A stretch of DNA of 64,000 nucleotides from Epiperipatus broadwayi. Taxonomy: Eukaryota; Onychophora; Udeonychophora; Euonychophora; Peripatidae. The stretch's first letter is position 1, and each line of letters starts with the position of its first letter. Where the stretch lies: positions 312,001 through 376,000 of the forward strand of contig JAQFVV010006734.1 in NCBI GenBank assembly GCA_028023455.1. Direction: 5' to 3'. The translations under genes and the position numbers were made by a program. Shown one piece after another: positions 25,003 through 33,949 of this stretch. The notes beneath the pieces were generated by a model. The model worked only from the letters and a program-made list of their open reading frames with translations, made no database searches and was not told the origin of the DNA.

Positions 25003-25270
25003 TTAAAACCAGTCCTGACCTATTAATGGACTGATTTTTCCATTTACAATATATATTGGTAATTTTACACTTTTATTTCTGTACTTTACAGGCACTATCA
25101 CATAACCTATCATTCCTAATTCATTTCCACTGATATCAACAGCTCTGATAGAAGTCTTTAATTGATATATTTGTATGTTTTTCCTTAAACTTTCCATAGT
25201 TTCTCTGAGATCGGTGAAATTCCAGACCCACTATTAATTTCCATTTCTATCTTTTCATTACAGATTTCAA
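25003..25270 (-). pseudogene. gypsy aspartic protease, active site lost
   Basis: Near 25235-25215 the minus strand reads MEINSGSGIS, where retropepsins have D-T/S-G. The aspartate is replaced by asparagine. The following frame (25003-25197) continues with QIYQLKTSIRAVDISGNELG and ends SPLIGQDWF, the usual IG.D.L-like end of the fold. It would cut Gag-Pol if active. Confidence 0.75.
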
Positions 25271-25439
25271 GCTGTAACATAAGTTTATTTTGCATGCTGA
25301 CTCTCGTATTATTAATACTCACAATATTGTCTGTTGTAAATGCATTCGATTTTATTTTTCACTGCCACTGCTGACTAGCTTTTTTCTCACTTTTACTACA
25401 CATTTTTTCCAAATGCCCTTTCAGTTTATAGATGTGATA

Positions 25440-26018
25440 TTTTTCATTTCATTATTTGCACTCTCTTTTAATGTGCCCAGCTTTGCCACAGCAAAAGCAC
25501 TACTTTATCCCATTCTTTTTGATCAGTTTTCCCAATTGCAATTTCCTCATATTTAATTATATTTTTAAAACAAGCTGCTTTTCCTATTATCAGCTCATGA
25601 GCCATTCCCTTCTTAATAGCTGACTCAAAGTTTAAATCTGTTTCTGTCAGCAGATTTCTTATCAGACTATTATCAAGCAGATCCCATAATAACTGATCTA
25701 AAAGTATCTCATCTACATAAATTTCCATATAAGAAATCTTTTACTAAATTGTCTTAACACCATGCCATACTCTTTTACAGTTTTGCCCTTAATTTGTCTT
25801 CTATTTCTTAGAGAAAACCTGGCTATATGTTTAGTCTGTCTGGTGCTAAAATGGTCACTTAATTTTTTCACTATATCCTCATATGATACCATTTCCTTTA
25901 TGGGTAAATCATAATACTTATTTGTTATATCTATTACCCTTCTTCGCAATAAACATATTCTCTGAATAGCATATAGAGGCCATTCCCCAGCATTACTAAC
26001 ATCGAATTCAGCCATCAC
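25440..26018 (-). pseudogene. gypsy gag with one CCHC zinc knuckle
   Basis: Starts at an ATG (26018) with MMAEFDVSNAGEWPLYAIQR and runs through KLSDHFSTRQTKHIARFSLR, a retrotransposon gag core, then shifts frame at about 25715-25728. The second piece ends near a knuckle at 25458-25499 that reads CFCCGKAGHIKREC (C-X2-C-X4-H-X4-C complete), again in another frame. Gag would form the particle and bind RNA. Confidence 0.8.
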
Positions 26019-26111
26019 TGACTATCCTACTGATATTTTTCTATATTCTAAAAAAACCCCTACTGTGACTGGATCATTTTTGAAAATCAATATTTTACGG
26101 GGGTTCGAATA

Positions 26112-26128
26112 CGACTGTGACTGCACCA
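26112..26128 (-). other. primer binding site
   Basis: Read on the minus strand TGGTGCAGTCACAGTCG starts 4 nt inside the 5' LTR end. On the plus strand this is a tRNA-like 3' end, ACTGCACCA, and the likeness continues outward to GGTTCGAAT, a T-loop sequence. The tRNA identity could not be settled. Confidence 0.65.
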
Positions 26129-26132
26129 AGTT

Positions 26133-26655
26133 TGTTGCATATTCAACTACAATGCTGAATGCCAACAATTAACAAAACTTATTGACTAAAGAAAAACATT
26201 ATTAAATAAAGATTGAAAGATACTTATTTATAATTATATGCATAATACATTATATACATATTATTGACTAAATCAGCTTCAGTCCTGATACCAGATTTTC
26301 AGCCTATATCCCACTGTGATAGCTTTATTCTTCTGTTCCCCCTTGTGTTTGGTCTATGGCGATTTATAGCAAACACTGACCCGACAGACTAACAAATAAG
26401 TCTGTACATTTATATCATGGACCTCCAACACAGCATTTATGAATGTAATCAATTTAGTCTTCGATTATAAGTTCTACTTCAATAAATACTAATATTTCCA
26501 AAATACTAACCCTCCCACTCAGCTAGTGGTAGATCTTAATGAATAATTAAAAGCTTTATACTCGCAGTTCTTTGCTGCACAATCCTAATGGAGCCTTATC
26601 AGGTGTACACAAATAAAAATAAGGCCGAAGTGGTCTGTTTAAGTACCCTATCCCA
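26133..26655 (-). repeat. 5' LTR of the gypsy element, truncated
   Basis: Matches the last 462 bp of the 3' LTR: shared blocks include CTCCTTTTTATCAT-region spacing, GACTAAATCAGCTTCAGTCCTG, ATATCATGG.CCTCCAA and TAATTAAAAGCTTTATACTC (plus strand). The match stops at 26655, so about 670 bp of the U3 side, including the TATA box, is missing. It also has a 30-bp block (about 26180-26215) absent from the other LTR. Confidence 0.8.
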
Positions 26656-26973
26656 TTGCCCACTTTTTTTTTAAAGAAGATATATTTAGTTGTTTTTTTT
26701 TAAAATTAAATGTTCATGATTTATTTTAAATATATATATATATGATAATAGTGGAGAAAATAAATTTACTTTCTGAATAAAATAATTTACTCCAGATTTC
26801 TTACCCCATACTCCTAATAGTCAGATTTTTAAATATAAATAAATAATTATTACATTTTCATTTACCATTGTCATACTCCTTCCACTCACAAAGGAATTTT
26901 GTTGGAAAGCATATTTTATATTTTTTCAATTCGTCGCTAAATATCACAGTTTAACTTTTGAGAAATGACTGGA
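26656..26973. other. AT-rich spacer
   Basis: T and TA runs between the truncated LTR and the promoter of the broken heat shock gene. Nothing else seen. Confidence 0.6.
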
Positions 26974-27070
26974 ACCAATCACAAGTTTGTAAATTTTTCA
27001 CAATCCTTCAAGAATAACCTAGATATGAAAAATCTTATATACATGTGTGTGCTTAATTCTTTTTATAAAG
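26974..27070 (+). promoter_or_regulatory. promoter of the broken small heat shock gene
   Basis: In order: ACCAATC (a CCAAT box, about 26974), TTTTTCA, a perfect TTCAAGAA (TTCnnGAA heat shock half-site pair, 27007-27014) and TATAAAG (27064-27070), about 50 bp before the ATG at 27118. The same arrangement precedes the intact gene at 54.7 kb. Heat control is inferred, not shown. Confidence 0.55.
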
Positions 27071-27117
27071 CAAAAGTGTTACGGCGCTATCTGAGCAAAT
27101 AAAGGAATTCAATCAAA

Positions 27118-27722
27118 ATGACTGCATGTCTTCAACCATATTTCATTCGCCTTGGTATTGTAATGAAGCCTACTGTAAAAGAACATGCTTTTCGAACCCC
27201 TTGGCTGTCGTTCTGCGTTTAGTATTTGACGATGAAAATAACTTAAAAAGTAGATAAATCTATAGCCAATTTTCAGTATTTATCTATCATATCTAAAAAG
27301 CCGGCAGAGAATTTTAAGAACCAAATCGATAATGCCCAATATTCACCGAGAATTGATATTATTCCGCTCTCACTCAAAAGTTTTCTGTTCGATTAGATTT
27401 GAAGGATTTTAAACCAGAAGAAATAAATGTTAAATGTCTTGGAAATAATTTGCAAGTACACGCACTTCATGAAGAAAAGAATAAAAACTCTGATAAGTTT
27501 ATTCATCAGGAAATTAAACGAATTGTTAATATTCCCGAAGACATTGAAGTTGAATTAATTAGTTCCTCATTAAATGAGAATGGTATATTTATTATTGAAG
27601 CTCCCAGGAAATCGATCAATAACAAAAAGAGTGACCCACTTATTATAAACACAGTGCCACCATTAACGGAAACAGTGAAAAATACTTTGAAAAATTGTAA
27701 AATAGATGCTGATAATTTTTAA
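27118..27722 (+). pseudogene. small heat shock protein (alpha-crystallin), broken copy
   Basis: An ATG at 27118 opens 34 codons (MTACLQPYFIRLG) and then stops at 27220. The next recognisable piece, FDDENNLKS, lies in another frame and matches LLRDDENKTQ of the intact gene at 54.7 kb. From 27357 the alpha-crystallin domain is open: QKFSVRLDLKDFKPEEI, VKCLGNNLQVHALH, and near the end NENGIFIIEAPRKS. An in-frame stop at 27354-27356 separates it from the N-terminal part. The C-terminal tail has LII but not the IPI anchor seen in the intact copy. There is no intron and no poly(A) tail, and the promoter is kept, so this is a DNA-level duplicate that decayed rather than a retrocopy. A short domain-only protein from an internal start cannot be excluded. 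Confidence 0.85.
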
Positions 27723-28029
27723 ACACTTAATCTCTAAAGAATTAAATCCTATTTTTAATTATAATTGTCTGTGGGTTGTATTGTTCTTTTCATTATAACG
27801 AAATTTATTTTTATGAAATAGTTTACAATTTTTTCCTTAAATATAAATTTATTTTCTTATGTATATAGTATTCTAAATAAAAATAATAAAGTAGCATTTG
27901 TTTTCTATAAGTATAAAAATATTCATGCACGCACTTGAATATGTTTTGATACTACTATATTATAACAATATTATATAATCGTTTGTTATATATATTTTAA
28001 TATTTGATTAAATACAAGTATAATTTATA
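27723..28029. other. AT-rich 3' flank
   Basis: Contains several AATAAA-like signals (CTAAATAAAAATAATAAAG at about 27875) that could have ended transcripts of the broken heat shock gene. Nothing else. Confidence 0.5.
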
Positions 28030-28755
28030 TACTTGGAGTTTAGATGTAACCATAAGGGATTTGAACGCAGACTTTCAATTCCCTTCAGCTATCAGATCCA
28101 TCACATTAACCAATTGACACGTGACAACACACATATGAAGAAGATAAATGATCAATATACATATTTCATGCAACTACCATAGTCCAGATTATCATCTCCC
28201 CCACACCCATATATAATCAATGCTTGGTTTACATTAAGATAGCAAGTCTTCAAACTGTAACAGACAAGCTTCAATTTATTCCACTCTCTAGCTCTTTGGC
28301 CATCCACACCATTGAAATGCTAATAATCGAAGTCCCTTGTTGATGCCAATATTATTGTCATGCTCATGTTGACTTTAAGTCATTCTAACTCTTCATGTAT
28401 AGGACCATATCCATTTAATTACACTGAAGAGGGATGGGCAGAATAAAGGCTGAATTTGTAATATTTAATTGAATACAAGTATAATATTTGGAGTTTAGAT
28501 GTAACCATAAGAGACTTGGACACAGACTTTCAATCAGATTTTCAATGATATGGATGGCTAAAGAGTGTGTGTGTGGAGTAGATTGAAGTCTGTCCATTAA
28601 AGTTTGAAGATTTGCTATCTTAATATAAACGAAGCACTGATTATATATGCATGTGAGAAATGTTGATCTGGACCAACTGATGAGTACAAGTTTAGCATGA
28701 TATACATATATTGAAGATCATTTACCTTTTTCACATGTGAATTGTCATGTGGTCT
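28030..28755. repeat. palindromic element with tRNA-like end, decayed copy
   Basis: A left arm (28030-28400) and an inverted right arm (about 28533-28755) share TCAATATACATAT...TTCATGC, AAGATAGCAAGTCTTCAAACT and GTGTTGTCA blocks in opposite order. The left outer end, read on the minus strand, contains TGTCAATTGGTTAATGTG (A-box-like) and GCGTTCAAATCCC (B-box match). The right arm lacks that end. At 28470-28532 the left-end sequence AGATGTAACCATAAG-GACTTG is repeated directly, as if a second copy started there. A fuller copy lies at 45.5 kb. Confidence 0.75.
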
Positions 28756-29076
28756 TTAATCAATTACTGATAACTAAATATCTATATTATTTGGTAAGAA
28801 TGAACATGACAAAATTTTAATATTGAGATATATTTAAAATATAACAAGAATCTTACATTGAGCAATTGTGGTATTGCAAACAAATCTGTAGCTTTCATCT
28901 GAAAGTGTATTTTAATGTGATACTTTAGTTAAAGAATGAGAAGAAAGTATTGATAACTGGTTTCTACATCAATTATTGTATGCTCTGCAAAGAAATCTTA
29001 TTAATGATAATGACAGTTACTCTTTATGCTGAACAAATAGTTGTTTGAAGACTATGGATAAGTTTATCATTTTACA
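28756..29076. other. AT-rich spacer
   Basis: No gene or repeat recognised before the 3' end of the RTE element. Confidence 0.55.
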
Positions 29077-29093
29077 CATCATCATCATCATCA

Positions 29094-30480
29094 TCAATCA
29101 TTATCAATCCACTGCAGAATGAAGGTGTCTCCAAGTTCAATCCATGTTTTCCTATCTTTAGCTTCTTTTCTCCACATCACCACTGCACACTTTCTTATCT
29201 CATCCATCCATCTCACATGTGATCTCTTTCTGGGTCTTTTATAATCTCTTGGAATCCAGTTTAAAATTTCAATTGTCCATCTATTATTATCTCTCCTAGC
29301 AATATGTCCAGCCCAACTCCACTTCAAGCTTTTAATTTTTTCAATGAGGTCAGTAACACCTGTTTGTTCTCTTACCCATACACTGCGTTTTCGATCTCTT
29401 CTTGTTACTCCCAACATGCATCTTTCCATACTTCTTTGGGTGGCCTGAAGTCTCTGTATTGCTCTTCTATTAAGTGTCCAAGTCTCAGATCCATAAGTAA
29501 GAATTGGAAAAATACATTTATTAAAAACCTTCCTTTTCAAACACATAGGCATATTTCCTTTTAATATCAAGTTATTTCTACCAAAAGCAATTTAATTCTA
29601 TGATTAATTTCATCCATTATGTTCCCATCTGTATTAAAAATCTGACCAAGGTATTTGTAACTGTTAACTTCTTCTAACTCATCATAATCAATCTTTATTT
29701 TCATATTTTGAGAAAATCTATTAAACATTACTTAGTCCTACTTTCATCTGATAACTCCTGCAACATTTCCTGTAGCTCTAAAGCATTATTTGCAAAAACA
29801 ACTACATCATCTGCAAAATCTAAATGATTTAAATAATCTCCATTTACTTTCACTCCTTTAGCTTCCCATTTTAATCCACAAAATACTTCTTGTAGCATGG
29901 CTGTAAAAAGTTTTGGAGATATGGAGTCACCCTGTCTTACACCCTTTTCAATGTTGATTTTTCTACTATCATTATGTAATCTAATTGTTGCTATTGCATT
30001 TTTATAAATATTCTTTAAAATATGACAATATCCTGGATTTACACCTTGATATCCAATGCTTTAATCACTGAAGAAATGTTTATAGAATCAAATGCCTTTT
30101 CATACTCTACAAATCCTAAGCATAATGGCAACTCATATTCACTTGTCCTTTCTATAACTTCTCTCAATACCTGGATATGATCTACTGTACTAAAACCACT
30201 TTTAAATCCAGCTTGTTCTCTTGGTTGGTGGAAATCCAAGGTTTTCTGTAGACGAGTTGTAATTATCTTAGTAAAAATTTTGTATAAAACTGATAAAAGA
30301 CTGATAGGTCTGTAATTTCTAATACTGCATTCTTACAATCATCTGGTACATCTTTATCATTTAGACATTTGGTATATAACTTTTCTAAAAAATTTCTATT
30401 TCTTCACCTGCTTTATAACATATCAATTATAATTTCATCATTACCTGGAGCCTTCCCTTTCTTCATAAATTTAATTGCAT
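29094..30480 (-). pseudogene. RTE reverse transcriptase and C-terminal region
   Basis: Pieces in order on the minus strand: KKGKAPGNDEII (about 30460), FHQPREQAGFKSGFSTVDHI then LGFVEYEKAFDSI (30039-30239), motif C FADDVVVF (about 29793-29817) and an open 158-codon end (29094-29570) with PILTYGSETWTLN, RSMERCMLGVTRRDR, LKWSWAGHIARRDN and RWMDEIRK. Motif A has E where the catalytic aspartate should be (FVEYEKAFD against the usual F-D-Y-x-K-A-F-D), so this copy would be dead even without its frameshifts. Confidence 0.88.
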
Positions 30481-30840
30481 GTCATTCAAAATTCTGGGAA
30501 ATTCGGTAGATATAATAGGTATAGGAGGCACTTGTTCTTTATTACTATATAATTCTTGATAGAAGTCTTCTACACATAATGCCATCTTTTTTTCTTATTG
30601 CAGATATAAATTTCCTACCAATATCAAAATGTTGTTTTACACTCTTTAGACTTTTATTCTCTTCTACAGCTTTTTTTGCTAGTTCACAATTATACTTTTT
30701 TTATATCATTTTCAACTCTTTTTTAATGCATCATTGTTGTATATCCTCATATTCCTTCTTTTGCTGCTTTTTTCTACCAGCTATCTTTGTTGCAGTTTTT
30801 AAAAGTGTATCAGTTATTTTCTTATTAATGTCATTCAAAT

Positions 30841-31731
30841 CTAATCATGTTCAAAATCTACTAATACTTGAAACTGATTTGTAAGTTCTAATTTAAATTC
30901 ATTAGAATGTTTCTGAAGATTAAGAATATCAACTGTAAATATTGTTTTTCTTAATAATTTTTGTCTCTTTAGTTTTGCATTAACATGTATCTTAAATCTT
31001 ACTAATCGATGATCACTTCCTGTATTAAATTTATTAAGAACATTACAATCTTGAAATATGTATTTTCTGTTAGTCAAAATATAATGCAATTCTGCTGTAC
31101 CTTTTCTCAAAAAAAGAATTCATAATATAAAGTTTTTCTTTTTCTGCAAACTCCACAAGTCTATGTCCTCTCTCATTTCTATTACCATAACCAAAAGTAC
31201 CCACAGCAGTACAGCACTTTCATATTTCATCTGTTTACCAATTCTAGCATTAAAGTCTCCCACAACAATTTTAAAATGTTGTTTACTCTGATCAAAAGCC
31301 TTTTGTACATCCATATAAAAATCTTCTACTACTTCATCACTATGAGAACTTGTTGGGGCATAAACCTGAATTATCTGCATTTGGTATCTGCTATTAAGTT
31401 GTATACCTAATCTTGCCACTCTGTCCGATACACCATCAATCTCCACAATATTGTTCTTCCACTTTTTATTTATAATGAATCCTACTCCACTTGTATTTCC
31501 AATATTTGTGCCTTTATAATAGAGTATATGTTCACTTTTTAAATCAATTATCTCTTCACCTTTTCTTCTAACTTCACAAAGTCCAATAATGTCCCATTTA
31601 ATATAAGAGAGTTCTTCTTCTAATTCTTGCAATCTTCCTTCACTTGAAAGTGATCTGCAGTTGTAAGTACCTAAATAAAAAGTCATCATGAGTCCACAAT
31701 CAGGGGAGCACCCTCCGCCTTCGGCCATCAA
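30841..31731 (-). pseudogene. RTE APE-type endonuclease domain
   Basis: Minus-strand ATG at 31731. Motifs in order: LGTYNCRSL (N), GLCEVRRKGEE (catalytic E), QVYAPTSSHSD (Y and P), IVVGDFNARIG (D and N) and, after a frameshift near 31150, TGSDHRLVRF (SDH). The nuclease nicks target DNA to prime reverse transcription. All the usual catalytic positions can be seen, so the damage is a frameshift rather than lost residues. The reading frame breaks at about 31150 and again near 30841. Confidence 0.88.
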
Positions 31732-32055
31732 CCACTGCTTTGGTTGATGACTTTACAGCCTCCTGGAAATAAGGACCATGATTTATTTTTGTCTGTCATG
31801 ATTATATATATTGAAAAAAATATTCTTAAACTCGGAGGTAAAAAGCCAATAAACTCACCATGCTGGCTAATGCATGTTGGCGAGCAGCCCGTTTATGTTT
31901 GTATACTATATGAATAATCACATAGTAATAACAGCTGCAATGACAAGAACGTATGGAGTGGACATTAGGAATTTGCCCTGCTTGGTTCCTTTAAGGCCTC
32001 CAAGAGGAATCAAAGGGTCTCCTTCCAGCTAATAGCAAACTCCTTTCTGCAGCCA
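31732..32055 (-). other. RTE 5' leader
   Basis: On the minus strand from about 32055 it contains GGAGGCCTTAAAGGAACCAA, TGTCATTGCAGCTGTTATTA and ATGCATTAGCCAGCATGGTG, followed by GAGTTTATTGGC. The same blocks appear at 43240-43410 and 42420-42480, which supports this as the original start of the family. GGTGAGT looks like a 5' splice site, but no splicing is shown. Confidence 0.65.
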
Positions 32056-33440
32056 TTTTACACATATAAAAACATATTTTTGATAATATTTACAAACACA
32101 ATCATAAAAGATACATTCATTTCAGAAGTAGCTAGCTGTTTCCATATAATTCTTCAAATTTATTTTCACTGCTTATAATGTTGCAGGTGTTTTAGTTATA
32201 TTTTGATGACTTTTTTTTTTTCCATTTTAAATTTGGATGAAATTAGTAGAAATATTTACTTATGTATAACTATGAATAAATAAATTAATTATCAATAAAA
32301 CTTCCATGTCGTTCTTTCAATACATATAATGTTGCTGTTGTTTTAGTTGTACTTTGAAGATATGACAGATAGAGAAAGGCAAAAAAATCTGAATATAAAA
32401 AATATATAGTGCATATATCAGATAAGATTTTTATATCCGAATTAGTCTTACTCTATTGAAATAGGGTTATTTAAATTTGAAATTATATGGTAATAAAAAA
32501 TAATAGACACTATTTTACTCTGTTTTATCATATTTTCTACAGCTACTTAACAATACAAATAGGTTGCCAATTTTGATTACTGTTTTTTTTTCCATTCTAA
32601 ATTTGAGTGAAATTAAGAGAAATATTTACTTACGTTTAATTGGAATAAATTAATTTTCACGAATACTGCTATACCATACTTTCAAATACTAAATTTGTTA
32701 TATTTAGCATTTACATATTTAAATCTAAATGTATTAAGATCTTTTTAAAATAAGAATAGAACTGATAACTTTATAAGTATGGTACAGTTGTGAATAGCTT
32801 CTACGACTCACCCCCCCCCCCATATAATCAATTCAGTAATGTGTAGTGATATTAGAAAGACAAAGAGAGTTTTTTTTTTTTATAATTAAATATTTATTTA
32901 TAAAATAGTATTTTAAAAGAATTTATTTAAAAATAAAGTCCTCTATCTTTCTTGTTTTACAGAATCTTCAGATCATTATGATTATATGCTAATTTTGTTA
33001 GACAGTCTGACCCAATAGAATTTTGAGCATAATTTTTAATTTTATTCAACACTGAAAAAGATCTATCTGAAAAGGATACATCTACAAATAATATATTTAT
33101 AGAATCTACATGGTTGCCCACAAGAATTATTTAAAACAAATGCACAATGTCAATATAGTTGCCTCAAAAGAAAAAATAATGATTTTCTTTATGATTTTAA
33201 AATGCTATTACTTATTCCTATGTACTGTTACCAATAAACACTCTTACTGGGTCAGTTATTCTTCATTTAGATGTAGATCAGTAACTAACAGCAAATATAA
33301 ATTTATAACTGTTTCCAAATAACAAAGATTCATGTAATGTATTTAATATAAGAATTTATTGCATATTTATATTTAGCAATAATAGTTACACATGTATATA
33401 TTTATAAGTTTAGTAAATAATAATAAAGATCTGTGAAACC
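32056..33440. other. AT-rich spacer with a direct repeat
   Basis: No gene. Blocks at about 32210-32330 and 32580-32695 are direct copies (T run, CCATTYTAAATTTG, GAAATATTTACTTA, AATAAATTAATT, then CATACTTTCAATAC-like). A C run stands at 32810-32821. Confidence 0.6.
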
Positions 33441-33757
33441 TGAATGAGTCTCTTAGTTTATTTTTGATTTCTTCAGTGATAAAGTTTACTCATGCTCTTC
33501 TTGGTTGGTCATCATCAGTTTATTGCACTATAATTGCATTCATCAATGGTGACATCTCAACTCATTCTATAAACTAAAACTGATATTTTATAATCTTCTG
33601 TTATTGTTTGTCTGACATTTTGTGTTGATGGAATTTTAATTCTATTTATATTTTGGGTATAGAAATTTAAATGTCTTTAGAAAAATTCATACTTCTGAGT
33701 GCTTCTGATCTTCTCTCTTCTTTAAGAAATTTTGGTCTGACTAGCAAAAATACTAGC

Positions 33758-33783
33758 ATGGGAATTGAACCTGAGACCCATTA
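33758..33783 (-). other. tRNA B-box-like remnant
   Basis: The minus strand reads GGGTCTCAGGTTCAATTCCC, a close match to the tRNA T arm. I could not find a convincing A box, so this may be the 3' part of a tRNA-derived SINE or chance. Confidence 0.3.
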
Positions 33784-33949
33784 TATCATTGATGTGCAAT
33801 ATTAAGAGATTTCAGTTCCAAAATATTAGTTGGGTTTTCTGCTTTGTTAATTGAATTTTCAATTTCAAGCATTAAAGCTGTGAAATATAAGGGAACCAAC
33901 AACAGATACAATTACTATGTTCTATACACATAATGCTTGATTTCATTTC

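Larger units (their letters stand above)
19804..26655 (-). mobile_element. Ty3/gypsy LTR retrotransposon, inactivated
   Basis: Read on the minus strand the order is truncated 5' LTR (26655-26133), primer binding site, gag, protease, RT, RNase H, integrase, polypurine tract, 3' LTR (20936-19804). The PR-RT-RH-IN order is that of Ty3/gypsy. The LTR parts that can be compared show many substitutions and indels, so the insertion is old. No env-like frame was found. The element is dead: frameshifts separate all domains, the protease aspartate and the RT motif C are changed, and a 1.3-kb insertion splits the pol tail. Confidence 0.9.
29077..32055 (-). mobile_element. RTE/BovB-like LINE, near full length
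   Basis: One minus-strand unit holds a 5' leader (32055-31732), APE endonuclease, reverse transcriptase and a C-terminal region, and ends in a TGATGATG repeat (29077-29096) that overlaps the stop codon. A tiny 3' UTR and a trinucleotide tail are typical of RTE elements, and the C-terminal protein reads like BovB. Several frameshifts make it inactive. The leader is shared with an orphan piece at 43.24-43.41 kb. Confidence 0.9.

Noticed and set aside
27086-27104. GGCGCTATCTGAGC before the broken heat shock gene as a second CTCF-like site
   Set aside because: It lacks the AGRKGGC core and matches the consensus only in the GCGCTA part.
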